NCBI RefSeq assembly: GCF_002979475.1
Contig: NZ_PCOY01000030.1
Location: 1 to 36,006 of the forward strand
Direction of reading: 5' to 3'
DNA length: 36,006 nucleotides
Source of the DNA: Microbacterium sp. MYb62
Lineage (GTDB): Bacteria > Actinomycetota > Actinomycetes > Actinomycetales > Microbacteriaceae
The position numbers were made by a program, and so were the translations under genes. The notes under the pieces were generated by a model. It had not been told where the DNA came from. It saw nothing but the letters and a program-made list of their open reading frames with translations, and made no database searches. Positions 16,380-24,419 of the stretch are shown here, piece by piece. The first letter of the stretch is position 1, and every line of letters starts with the position of its first letter.

Positions 16380-16412
16380 GGACAACTGTCTGCATTTCGC
16401 GCGTCGTGCAGA
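16380..16412 (-). promoter_or_regulatory. Candidate com-gene control element upstream of comEA
   Basis: GGACAACTG (16380-16388) followed by the palindrome TCTGCA-N12-TGCAGA (16389-16394 and 16407-16412), perfect 6-bp arms with a CGCG-rich centre. Matches the element before comEC in sequence and in distance (53 nt) from the promoter block. Binding-site role is inference. Confidence 0.6.
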
Positions 16413-16521
16413 ACCGTTGATCCGCCGCTCCTCTCACCGACCGCTGCACCGACCACCCCGATAGAGGCGGCCGGTGCAACGAAGGCCGCGACAGATACCC
16501 CCTCCAGCGCGCCCGCCGCCC

Positions 16522-17556
16522 CTACCCGTCGGACGCCTTGCTCACGAACTCATTCGTGTACACGACGGAGGGGTCCGCGAGCGGCGCCTCGATGTCACCC
16601 GTCTCGACGAGCACGGCATGCCACGCTGCCACCGCCTGGTCGGTGAAATACCCGGGGCCTTCCTGAGCATCATTCGGTTTCATCAGTTCGATGACGGCGT
16701 CGTAGATCGCTGTGGCGTACTCCGGGTCTTCCGCCTCCTGCTCGTTGTACTCCGCCCCCGCCTCGAGCACGTCCTCCGCATTGTCGAAGCCGTGGAGCTG
16801 CGCCCGCGCCACGGCTCGCAGGAATGCTTCGACGGTCTCCGGGCTCTTCTCCAGAATGGCACCGGATGCGGCGATTCCGTTGCCGAACAACTGCGCCGAC
16901 TCCGGGGTGAGGTTGACCAGATCGACACCTCGGACGTCGAGTGTGGCGACTCCCGTCATCGATGCGGCGTAGGCCTGGATGTCTCCCCGCTCGAACGATG
17001 ACACCGCAATGCCTTCGGACCCGACCGTCGCGAACTCATACTCGTCAGGAGCGAGGCCGGCCTCCTGCAGGACGGCACGCGCCCACGCCACCTCACCGCC
17101 GTTCGCCGTGGAGACGCCGATCGTCGCACCACGGAGATCGTCGATGGACTTCACCTGTCCTGCATCTCCGGCGATCGAGAAGAAGCCGCGAGGGTACAGA
17201 TTGTAGATGTACGCGGCGTCGCCCCCGCCGAGGAGGGAGCTGAACAGCGGCCCTGCACCCGGGATCCCGAAATCGGCCCGATCCGCCTGCATGGCCTGCA
17301 GCACGGCAGCCGAACCGTCGAGGCTCTCGACCGTGACGTCGAGGCCCTCTTCTTCGAAGTAGCCGAGGTGATCGGCGACGGTGACCGGATAGTAGGCGAT
17401 TCCCGACTGCCCGGGGACAGCCACGGTGATCTCCGTGAGCTCGGCCACCTCACTGTCCTCGGCGACGGTCGAGCAACCGGCGAGGATCAGCACCGCCGCG
17501 CCCGCGATGGCCCACGCCTGAATGCCCGTGCGATTCTTCCTGGTGCTCAACTTCAT
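16522..17556 (-). CDS. ABC transporter substrate-binding lipoprotein, NMT1/SsuA/TauA type
   Basis: 344-residue binding lipoprotein. Signal peptide with lipobox LAGC (Cys28). The mature sequence follows the NMT1/THI5-like pattern: AYYPVTVADHLGYFEEEGLDVTVESLDGSAAVLQAMQADRADFG, then DDLRGATIGVSTANGG. Such proteins bind sulfonates, pyrimidine precursors, nitrate or small aromatic acids, so the ligand is open. Start ATG 17556 has AGGAAGG 6-7 nt upstream. It is the last gene of an operon in the order ATPase, permease, fumarylacetoacetase, binding protein, and lies 45 nt after the fumarylacetoacetase gene. Confidence 0.92.
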   Translation of the reverse strand: MKLSTRKNRTGIQAWAIAGAAVLILAGCSTVAEDSEVAELTEITVAVPGQSGIAYYPVTVADHLGYFEEEGLDVTVESLDGSAAVLQAMQADRADFGIPGAGPLFSSLLGGGDAAYIYNLYPRGFFSIAGDAGQVKSIDDLRGATIGVSTANGGEVAWARAVLQEAGLAPDEYEFATVGSEGIAVSSFERGDIQAYAASMTGVATLDVRGVDLVNLTPESAQLFGNGIAASGAILEKSPETVEAFLRAVARAQLHGFDNAEDVLEAGAEYNEQEAEDPEYATAIYDAVIELMKPNDAQEGPGYFTDQAVAAWHAVLVETGDIEAPLADPSVVYTNEFVSKASDG

Positions 17557-17601
17557 TATTGACCTTCCTGGTTGTGTGGTGAGTGGTGCGATACGCCGTC
17601 G

Positions 17602-18867
17602 CTACGCACGCGCGACGGATGCGGTGGCCGACAGTTCCTCCGGCATCGACGTGGACGGGACGACTCGCCCTACGACGTCGCCGATGCCGATGCGCGTGCC
17701 GCGAGGACCCGGCGCGTCCGCGCGGAACACGATCTCGTCGCCGTCCTCCAAGAAGGTGCGGGTCGAGCCGTCATCGAGATGGACCGGGACCACGCCGTTC
17801 TCCGTGAGCTCCATGAGAGAACCACGCTGATGTCTGACCGGCCCCGAGATCGTTCCGGAGCCGAGCAGGTCTCCTGTCCGCGCGGAGGCGCCGTTTCCCG
17901 TCACGTGCGCCAACATCTGACCCGGCGTCCAGTACATCGTCGAGTAAGGAGGTCGCGCGATGATCGAGTCGTTGACACGGACCTCGACGGCGATATCGAG
18001 CCCTCGTTCCGTCGCAGCATCGCCCAGGTACGCCTGCAGGGGCTCAAGGCGAACCGGCGGTTCGCACCAGGCGTGGGTGAACGCCGCGAGCGGCGTGACC
18101 CATTCGGAGATGGATGTCGCGAACGACTTCCCGAGGAAAGGACCCAGCGGTACGGATTCGAACGACTGGATGTCGCGCGCGGACCAGTCGTTGACGAGGA
18201 CGACGCCGAAGATGTGATCCGCCAGACGCTCTGGAGGGATCGGCTCGTTCCGCTCCGATCCTGCGCCCACCACGAAACCGATCTCCGCCTCGATGTCGAG
18301 CTTGCGACTGGGCCCGTATCGGGGACGCTCCTCCCCCACGGCGAGTCGCTGTCCGTCAGGGCGCGGGATGTCCTCGCCGCTGACGATGACCGTGCCTGCC
18401 CGACCGTGGTATCCCATAGGCATGTGCGGCCACGCCGGCGGCAGCGAAGGCTGCCCTGGACGGAAGATCGAGGCCATGATCCGCGCGTGATCGATCGATC
18501 CGTAGAAGTCGACCCAGTCGGCGACCTGGATCGGAAGGGTGGCTCGCAACGAGGAGAGCGGATAGAGGTGCGGCCGCAGCACCTTCGCGAATGCGGGGTC
18601 CGTCACCCACTCCGTCAGCCGTGCGCGCACCGCCTCCCAGGTGCCGCGCCCCGACGCCATGAAGGTGTTCAGCGACTCCTGGCCGAACAGCGGTGCGTGT
18701 TCGGGAGCGAGGACGCGGAACGCGGCATCCAGATCGAGCGCCGTTGCTCCGACCCGAGTGAACACGGAGGGCCGACGCCCTGCCCTGCTGAACACCCCGT
18801 ACGGCAGCGTCTGTGGGCCCCACGGGCCCTCGTAGCCGGGCTCGATCCAGGAAGAGTCGATGGTCAT
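17602..18867 (-). CDS. fahA: Fumarylacetoacetase
   Basis: 421-residue hydrolase of the full-length fumarylacetoacetase family (EC 3.7.1.2), which cleaves fumarylacetoacetate to fumarate and acetoacetate at the end of tyrosine/homogentisate degradation. Residues matching the mouse enzyme are seen with a constant offset of six: metal ligands Asp120, Glu193, Glu195 and Asp227, catalytic His127, Arg136 and Lys247; the later GSGTISGP motif holds Thr339. All catalytic parts are present, so true activity or a related acylpyruvate hydrolysis is likely. No homogentisate dioxygenase or maleylacetoacetate isomerase is in the window. ATG 18867 overlaps the permease stop, coupling it to a transporter. Confidence 0.93.
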   Translation of the reverse strand: MTIDSSWIEPGYEGPWGPQTLPYGVFSRAGRRPSVFTRVGATALDLDAAFRVLAPEHAPLFGQESLNTFMASGRGTWEAVRARLTEWVTDPAFAKVLRPHLYPLSSLRATLPIQVADWVDFYGSIDHARIMASIFRPGQPSLPPAWPHMPMGYHGRAGTVIVSGEDIPRPDGQRLAVGEERPRYGPSRKLDIEAEIGFVVGAGSERNEPIPPERLADHIFGVVLVNDWSARDIQSFESVPLGPFLGKSFATSISEWVTPLAAFTHAWCEPPVRLEPLQAYLGDAATERGLDIAVEVRVNDSIIARPPYSTMYWTPGQMLAHVTGNGASARTGDLLGSGTISGPVRHQRGSLMELTENGVVPVHLDDGSTRTFLEDGDEIVFRADAPGPRGTRIGIGDVVGRVVPSTSMPEELSATASVARA

Positions 18868-19718
18868 GAATCACTCCGATCCCACGAGGCGAACCTGCGC
18901 TCCAGCAGCACCATCAGACCGAAGAGCAGAAGACCCATCAGGCTCAGGATGACGATGAGCGAGAAGACCCGGTCGACCATGAGCTGCGAAGCGGCGACCC
19001 GGACGAGTTCCCCGAGCCCCTCGCCGCCACCCATGTACTCGGCGAAGACCACACCGGTCACGCTGGCGACCGAGGCGAGCTTGAGCCCGGCGAAGATGTA
19101 CGGCAGTGCGTGCGGCAGCTGGAGCTTCGTCAGCGTCTGCCATCTGCTCGCCTCGAGCGAGCGGAACAGCATCTTCATCCCCTGATCCGTCGCGGCGAGT
19201 CCGGTCGCCGTGTTCACCGTGATGGGGAAGAACGCGATGAATGCGGCCATGAGGTACTTCGATTCCAGGTCGAAGCCGAACCATGCCACGAACAAGGGCG
19301 CGAATGCGACCTTCGGCATGGTGTCGAGGGCGACGACATACGGCATGACGGCACGATTTCCGAAGTCCGTGCTCCCGACGATGACACCGAGTGCGAGTCC
19401 GACTGCCGCAGCGATCGCGAAGCCGAGGATGACCTCGATGATCGTGACCGTCGTCGCGGAGAGGAACGAGCCGCCGGTGAAGATGCTGCCGATGACGAAC
19501 ACGAGGTCCGACGCGACTTCTGCCGGGGTCGGAAGGATGAGCGAGGGGATGTCGAACACGACGATCGAAAGCTGCCAGAACGAAAGCACGGCCAGCCCGA
19601 AACCGACGACGAGCACGGGACGTGGCATCCGAGACGACCACGATCCCCGGGGCGCGAGCGGCCGAGGGCGGCCCGCATGATTCGGACGCGCTGAGGCCAG
19701 GAGCTGCGGCCCCGTCAT
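18864..19718 (-). CDS. ABC transporter permease, SsuC/TauC type
   Basis: 284-residue inner-membrane permease with about six helices and the EAA loop SLEASRWQTLTKLQLPHALPYIFAGLKL. The N-terminal 30 residues are basic and cytoplasmic. Both ends overlap neighbours as ATGA: its start overlaps the ATPase stop and its stop overlaps the fumarylacetoacetase start. Single permease gene, so the channel is a homodimer as is usual for this type. Confidence 0.93.
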   Translation of the reverse strand: MTGPQLLASARPNHAGRPRPLAPRGSWSSRMPRPVLVVGFGLAVLSFWQLSIVVFDIPSLILPTPAEVASDLVFVIGSIFTGGSFLSATTVTIIEVILGFAIAAAVGLALGVIVGSTDFGNRAVMPYVVALDTMPKVAFAPLFVAWFGFDLESKYLMAAFIAFFPITVNTATGLAATDQGMKMLFRSLEASRWQTLTKLQLPHALPYIFAGLKLASVASVTGVVFAEYMGGGEGLGELVRVAASQLMVDRVFSLIVILSLMGLLLFGLMVLLERRFASWDRSDS

Positions 19719-20569
19719 GCGTGCACCTGCCGGTCGAAGAGCGTCGAATGGATCTCGGCGACGTAGCTGTTGAACGCAGAACCTGTCATGATCTCGGGCT
19801 TTCTCGGTCGAGGGAGGTCGATGTCGACGCTCTTGGCCACCTTGCCTGGCCTCGGGGTCATCACGAGCACGCGATCCGCCAGGAACACCGCCTCCTGGAT
19901 CGAGTGCGTCACGACGATGGCCGCGGCATCCCGCTCCGCGCAGATCCGTTGGAATTCGACGTTCATCTGCTCGCGCGTGAACTCGTCCAGCGCGCCGAAG
20001 GGCTCATCGAGCAGCAACAGCTCGGGCTCGGACACCAACATGCGGCAGAGCGCCGCGCGCTGCGCCATTCCGCCGGACAGCTGGCTCGGCAAGGCGTTCT
20101 CGAAGCCGGAGAGGCCAGTGAGCGCGATCAGTTCCTTCGCTTTCGACCGGTGACGGAGCGCGGCACGTCTGCCCTGACGGATCTCCGGCTGAATGAGGAT
20201 GTTGTCCAGGATGGTCCGCCACGGCAGAAGCGTGGGCTGCTGGAACATGATGCCGATGCGACGGCTCGGCCGGACGATCTCCTCGTCGCCGAGGCGAATG
20301 GTCCCGGCTGTCGGCCGCATCAGGCCTGCAACCATCTTCAGTACGGTCGATTTACCGCACCCGCTCGTCCCGAGAAGTGCGACGACCTCCCCCTTGGCGA
20401 GGGTGAAGCTCACGTCACTCACGGCCAGGACCGCATCGTCCTCGCTCCCCTTTCGGGATCTGTACGTCTTGCTGATGTCCATCAGGGTGAGCAGTGCCTC
20501 ACGCTGACCGACCGTCTCACGATCGACGTCCCGGATCGGGACCCCGTCGACAGCAGAAGAGAGCGTCAT
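19715..20569 (-). CDS. ABC transporter ATPase, SsuB/TauB type
   Basis: 284-residue ATPase energising the adjacent permease. Walker A GTSGCGKST at 67-75, Q-loop MFQQPTLLPW near 108-117, signature SGGMAQ at 165-170, Walker B LLLLDEP at 184-190 followed by FGALDEFTR typical of the nitrate/sulfonate/taurine subfamily, switch His in VVTHSIQEAVFLADR. ATG 20569 with AGGG upstream is chosen; the open frame extends further but through the operator region. First gene of the four-gene operon, transcribed away from the TetR gene and its palindromic operator. Confidence 0.92.
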   Translation of the reverse strand: MTLSSAVDGVPIRDVDRETVGQREALLTLMDISKTYRSRKGSEDDAVLAVSDVSFTLAKGEVVALLGTSGCGKSTVLKMVAGLMRPTAGTIRLGDEEIVRPSRRIGIMFQQPTLLPWRTILDNILIQPEIRQGRRAALRHRSKAKELIALTGLSGFENALPSQLSGGMAQRAALCRMLVSEPELLLLDEPFGALDEFTREQMNVEFQRICAERDAAAIVVTHSIQEAVFLADRVLVMTPRPGKVAKSVDIDLPRPRKPEIMTGSAFNSYVAEIHSTLFDRQVHA

Positions 20570-20650
20570 CCGCCCTGCCTTTCGGTGCAGTGGAGATCGC
20601 CGTGTGCGCAGACCGGAGTGCCGGACCAACAAGCCACGACGATCGTTGGT

Positions 20651-20680
20651 GATAGTGCACTCCGAGCGGAGTGCACTATC
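20651..20680. promoter_or_regulatory. 30-bp palindromic operator, probably for the adjacent TetR regulator
   Basis: Arms GATAGTGCACTCCG (20651-20664) and CGGAGTGCACTATC (20667-20680) are perfect 14-bp inverted repeats around AG. It lies in the divergent gap, 82 nt before the ATPase gene and 129 nt before the TetR gene, and overlaps the TATCAT -10 box on the plus strand. Size and place fit a TetR-type operator repressing both directions. Confidence 0.8.
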
Positions 20681-20682
20681 AT
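20677..20682 (+). promoter_or_regulatory. -10 element TATCAT overlapping the operator
   Basis: TATCAT shares its first four bases with the right operator arm and is followed by TAGAGC and an ATG at 20689, the same 6-nt spacing as the leaderless promoters elsewhere. Confidence 0.45.
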
Positions 20683-20688
20683 TAGAGC

Positions 20689-20706
20689 ATGAAGACGCAG
20701 GTCTGA
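20689..20706 (+). CDS. Possible leaderless 5-codon leader peptide (MKTQV)
   Basis: ATG 20689 lies 6 nt after a TATCAT box and is followed by AAG ACG CAG GTC TGA. Such leaderless mini-ORFs are known in mycobacteria. Here it precedes a 10-bp hairpin and the TetR gene, so it could be a regulatory leader, or the ATG may be chance. Confidence 0.25.
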   Translation: MKTQV

Positions 20707-20757
20707 CAATGACGGATCCGAAGAAGATCGCAATGACGGCTGCAATAATGAACGGCA

Positions 20758-20784
20758 GACGAGGCCGGATGAGTCGGCCTCGTC
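20758..20784. other. Hairpin in the TetR gene leader
   Basis: GACGAGGCCG (20758-20767) pairs perfectly with CGGCCTCGTC (20775-20784), loop GATGAGT. It ends 24 nt before the TetR GTG. No T-tract follows, so it is not a standard terminator; it may shield translation or act as a second operator. Confidence 0.5.
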
Positions 20785-20808
20785 GCCACACGGACGGAGC
20801 GTCATTCA

Positions 20809-21465
20809 GTGCAGGAGATGCAGCGCGACGCGAAGCCGGGGCTGCGGGACCGGGCCATGTCCGAGAGGCGGGACCGGATTCGCGCAGCAGCGGAGCGGCT
20901 CTTCGCCGAACAGGGCTACGAGAACACCACCACCAAGCAGATCGCCGAAGAGGCTGAGGTGGGCGAAGCCACGCTCTTCCGCTATGTCTCGAACAAACGG
21001 GAGCTCTTGCTCCTCATGCTCGGCGACGGCCTCGACCAGACGCTGCGCATGATTCGCGACGAGGATGCACGCCGTGCACCATCGTGCGCGACGCCACAGG
21101 ACTTCGTGGATCGGGTCTACGCGATCCATCAGGCGCGAGCGGAGTTCTACCTCACCGACCCCGACAACGTGCTCCGATACCTCCAGTTCGGATTGACCGC
21201 AGGCAGCACGCTCGGGCTCGAGAGCATCCGCCAGGGCGACGAGGTCATCGCCATCACGAAGGCCGTCCTCGACACGGCCGACGACGCAGGACTCCTGCTG
21301 CCGGGCGTCAGCACCCAAGCCGCGGCGACGAACTGCAACGGGATCTACATCCACGAGGTACTGCGCACGCCGGTCAGGGACTATCAGCCCGAAAGCCTGT
21401 GGGACCGCATGCGGGCGCGCCTCGCCGCCCAGATCGAGCCGCTCTTCCCCGGCTTGCGCACCTGA
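20809..21465 (+). CDS. TetR-family transcriptional regulator
   Basis: 218 residues. The N-terminal helix-turn-helix covers about 20-65 (RDRIRAAAERLFAEQGYENTTTKQIAEEAEVGEATLFRYVSNKRELL), a textbook TetR DNA-binding domain; the C-terminal ligand domain is not assignable. GTG 20809 has GGAG about 10 nt upstream; ATG 20818 is an alternative. It is divergent from the SsuABC-like/fumarylacetoacetase operon, with a 30-bp palindrome between them, so it most likely represses that operon and itself. The quinone oxidoreductase gene follows 61 nt downstream. Confidence 0.93.
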   Translation: MQEMQRDAKPGLRDRAMSERRDRIRAAAERLFAEQGYENTTTKQIAEEAEVGEATLFRYVSNKRELLLLMLGDGLDQTLRMIRDEDARRAPSCATPQDFVDRVYAIHQARAEFYLTDPDNVLRYLQFGLTAGSTLGLESIRQGDEVIAITKAVLDTADDAGLLLPGVSTQAAATNCNGIYIHEVLRTPVRDYQPESLWDRMRARLAAQIEPLFPGLRT

Positions 21466-21526
21466 ACGCCCGTTCCTCACCCCGCCGATCGACGGCGAAA
21501 GCACTCCGATGAGAGGTCGACTTCCC

Positions 21527-22504
21527 GTGAAAGCGATGCAGTACGAGATCGACGGCCCGATGACATGGACCGACGTTCCCGATGCCAGGGCCGCAGCAGA
21601 TGAAGTGCTCGTCGAGATCGCCGCGACGGCCGTGAATCGTGCTGATCTCCTGCAACGGGCGGGCGGGTACCCGCCCCCTTTCGGAGAATCCGAGATCCTC
21701 GGTCTCGAGTGCTCCGGCACCATCGTGGAGATCGGCGACGAGGTCGTGGGCTGGGCGGTCGGTGAAGAGGTCTGTGCACTGCTCGGAGGCGGAGGCTATG
21801 CGGAGCGCGTCGCCGTGCCCGTCGGCCAGCTGCTGCCGCTGCCCCCAGGGGTCCCGCTCACGGACGCGGCCGCACTTCCCGAAGCCGTGTGCACGGTGTG
21901 GACTGCCCTCCGCGAGCTTCGGACACCGGAACCGGGTGATCTCGCCCTCGTCCACGGGGGCAGTGGGGGCATCGGCACGATGGCGATCCAGATGCTGCGT
22001 GCAGCCGGTTGGCGAGTGGCGGCCACAGCCAGCGCGCGACATCATGATCTCTGCCACGCTCTCGGCGCGGAGATCGTGATCGACTACCGCTCCGAGGACT
22101 TCGTCACGGTCGTCAAGGACGCCACGAGCGGACGTGGCGCCACGGCGATCCTCGACATCGTCGGCGGCAGTTACCTCCAGCGAAACCTGGAGGCGCTTTC
22201 CCTCGACGGCACCGTGACCGTCATCGCCGTGCAAGGCGGAAGCATCGCCGAAGTCGATCTGCGCACACTGATGAAACGACGGACGACACTGCGAGCGATG
22301 ACGTTGCGGGCCCGGCCACGCACCGGGCGGGGTTCCAAAGCACAGGTGGTCGACGAAGTCCGCGAGCACATCTGGCCCGCCCTCGCCGCAGCGGCACTAC
22401 GGCCCGTGATCGGGGCTCGGTTGCCGCTCGCGGACGCCGAGCGTGCTCACGAGCTGATGGGCTCCGAGAACGCGCCCGGCGGGAAACTGCTGCTCCTGCG
22501 CTGA
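21527..22504 (+). CDS. NAD(P)H:quinone oxidoreductase, zinc-independent MDR (PIG3/Qor) type
   Basis: 325-residue medium-chain dehydrogenase/reductase. The catalytic domain has NRADLLQRAGGYPPP (PIG3 signature) and the Rossmann part has HGGSGGIG at 143-150; no structural-zinc cysteine cluster is present. PIG3-like members reduce quinones or alkenes with NADPH. GTG 21527 (MKAMQY...) is preferred because GAGAGG lies 9 nt upstream; ATG 21509 would add six residues. It likely shares a transcript with the upstream TetR gene. A role in the same catabolic island is inference. Confidence 0.9.
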   Translation: MKAMQYEIDGPMTWTDVPDARAAADEVLVEIAATAVNRADLLQRAGGYPPPFGESEILGLECSGTIVEIGDEVVGWAVGEEVCALLGGGGYAERVAVPVGQLLPLPPGVPLTDAAALPEAVCTVWTALRELRTPEPGDLALVHGGSGGIGTMAIQMLRAAGWRVAATASARHHDLCHALGAEIVIDYRSEDFVTVVKDATSGRGATAILDIVGGSYLQRNLEALSLDGTVTVIAVQGGSIAEVDLRTLMKRRTTLRAMTLRARPRTGRGSKAQVVDEVREHIWPALAAAALRPVIGARLPLADAERAHELMGSENAPGGKLLLLR

Positions 22505-22630
22505 CGTCGACCAGACACGCACACCTGCTCCTCGTCGTGGACGGCGAGGCCATCCGGCGGGATGCGCAGCACTCGATCCCCCGCCCTCAGCGAGAGCCCG
22601 CCGGGGTGCCCGTGACCTCCCTGCCGCCGG

Positions 22631-22667
22631 CGTCGTGGTCGGGGAGCCGAGCCACCCGGCCACGACG
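22631..22667. terminator. Hairpin between convergent oxidoreductase and binding-protein genes
   Basis: CGTCGTGG (22631-22638) pairs with CCACGACG (22660-22667), extended inward by CGGG/CCCG past a T-G wobble; loop of 11 nt. No T-tract. Its place between two convergent genes suggests a bidirectional terminator. Confidence 0.45.
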
Positions 22668-22674
22668 GAACCGG

Positions 22675-24306
22675 TCACTCCTCGAGGAATCCTGCCGACA
22701 CCGGCGAGATCGTCCCCTCCGGACGGAACGCCAGACCGGCCACTCGGTCGCTGTACGCGACCACCTGCCCAGGACGGGTCAGGAACACCAGCGGCATCTC
22801 GTCCCGCAACACCTCGTCGAGCTCTGCGAAGCGATCGCTGCGTTCTGCCGGGTCGAGCTCGGATCCCGTCGCGGCGAGCAGGCGATCCACGTCGGGGTTC
22901 GAGAACTTGCCCCAGTTGCTCAAGTCGCTGCTCTCCACGAAACGGGCGATCGTGGGGTCGACGTCGACGAAGCCGGTCCACGTCGACAGGTACAGCTCGA
23001 AGTCGCCGTCCTGGATCGCCGTCAGTGCGGCCGTCGAGTCCTGCGGCATGAGTGTCAGCTCGAAGCCGGCTTCTCCGGCCATGCGCTGGACGACTTCGGC
23101 CATGCGGCGGAAATCGGGGAGGTTCGAGAACAGGAGCGTGCCCTTCACCGGGAGCTCGTATCCCGATTTCTCTAGCAGCGTCCTGGCCTCCTCGACATCG
23201 CGCGCCGAGCACTCGAGCATCGCGTCACTCGCCAACGGCGAGTTCGGCGGCATGAACCCGCAGGCGGGGGCGAATGCCCCACCGTAGACCACGTCGTTGA
23301 TCGCCGCACGATCGATGGAGAGTTCCAGGGCACGGCGCACGTCAGCGGACTGCGCCCACGGAGTGTCGATTTTCCCCGCCGGAGCCATCGCGCCATCGGT
23401 GTTCCCGATGTTGAACTCGATGAAGTCGAAACCGACGCCACCGTACTCCTCGACGACGATCGAGGTGTCGTCGCGCAAACCCTGCAGATCCGTGGTCGAG
23501 ACGCGCGTGATCGCATCGAGATCCCCGGCGCGGAGGTTCGTGGCGCGCACGCTCGAGTCCGGGATCACCGAGTACACGATCTCGTCGAAGTGGACCTGGT
23601 CGGCGAGGTGGTAGTCCTCGTCCTTCACGAGCGTCACGCTGTTCTGCGCGACCCGACTGGCGAACTCGAAGGGGCCTGCGCATACCGGCGCGTTGCCGAA
23701 GTCGGCAGGACCTGAGGCCGCGAACGCCGTCGGTGAGATCAGAATCCCCTCGCGGTGGGCGAAGATGTCGAAGAACAGCCCCTCGGGCATCGGGCTCGAG
23801 AACCTGTAGACGACCGTGAGGTCATCCACCTTCTCGATGTTCTGGACGTTCTTGAGTTTGGTCGCCCGCTGCGAACCCTCCCCATTCTGGAAGCGGTCGA
23901 GCGTCGCGATCACCGCGTCGGCATTCACCGGAGTGCCGTCCTGGAATCTCATGTCCGGACGCAGCGTCACCGTGGCACTCGTCCCCTCCTCGTCGAAGAC
24001 GGGCATGTCGTCAGCGAGCTGCGGGAAGACCGTTCCTCCCGCGTCGGCGTTGTAGAGCTTCTCGCACATGGCCTCGAAGATCAGCACGCTGCCGAGAGTC
24101 ATCCCGAGCGCGGGGTCCAGCGGTCCGGGATCGGCGTGCATGCCCACACGGAACGTCCCTCCGTCCGTGAGGGTCTGCGCCTCCGGTGCCGGGGACACGT
24201 CGGACGGTGGCTCCGCGCCGACGCAGCCCGTGAGGGCCGCTGTCGCGAGGACGGCGAACGTCCAGAGGACGCCGCGCCGCCGGCTGGATCGGGCAGTGCT
24301 GTTCAT
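22675..24306 (-). CDS. ABC transporter substrate-binding lipoprotein, family 5 (orphan)
   Basis: 543-residue binding lipoprotein. Signal peptide with basic RSSRRRG, hydrophobic core and lipobox LTGC (Cys28). Family-5 features: GGTFRVGMHADPGPLDPAL at the mature N-terminus, TLRPDMRFQDGTPVNADAVIATLDRF, ADVRRALELSIDRAAINDVVYGG. ATG 24306 has GGGAG 5 nt upstream; the in-frame GTG upstream is less likely. No permease or ATPase is adjacent; it may work with another transporter, for example the importer at 1-5103. It follows the amidohydrolase gene by 113 nt. Confidence 0.92.
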   Translation of the reverse strand: MNSTARSSRRRGVLWTFAVLATAALTGCVGAEPPSDVSPAPEAQTLTDGGTFRVGMHADPGPLDPALGMTLGSVLIFEAMCEKLYNADAGGTVFPQLADDMPVFDEEGTSATVTLRPDMRFQDGTPVNADAVIATLDRFQNGEGSQRATKLKNVQNIEKVDDLTVVYRFSSPMPEGLFFDIFAHREGILISPTAFAASGPADFGNAPVCAGPFEFASRVAQNSVTLVKDEDYHLADQVHFDEIVYSVIPDSSVRATNLRAGDLDAITRVSTTDLQGLRDDTSIVVEEYGGVGFDFIEFNIGNTDGAMAPAGKIDTPWAQSADVRRALELSIDRAAINDVVYGGAFAPACGFMPPNSPLASDAMLECSARDVEEARTLLEKSGYELPVKGTLLFSNLPDFRRMAEVVQRMAGEAGFELTLMPQDSTAALTAIQDGDFELYLSTWTGFVDVDPTIARFVESSDLSNWGKFSNPDVDRLLAATGSELDPAERSDRFAELDEVLRDEMPLVFLTRPGQVVAYSDRVAGLAFRPEGTISPVSAGFLEE

Positions 24307-24419
24307 GGTGACTCCCACTTCGTCGTCGGGGTACGGGAACTGCTTTCCGGCTTTGCCAGATTGGAATAGCGGTCGAACACGGCCTTACTGGCAATGCCAC
24401 TCAGGTTGCTTTGATCGGC

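Noticed and set aside
20604..20957. Open frame crossing the operator and the TetR start
   Set aside because: Out of frame with the TetR protein and without family features; the TetR frame is clearly coding.
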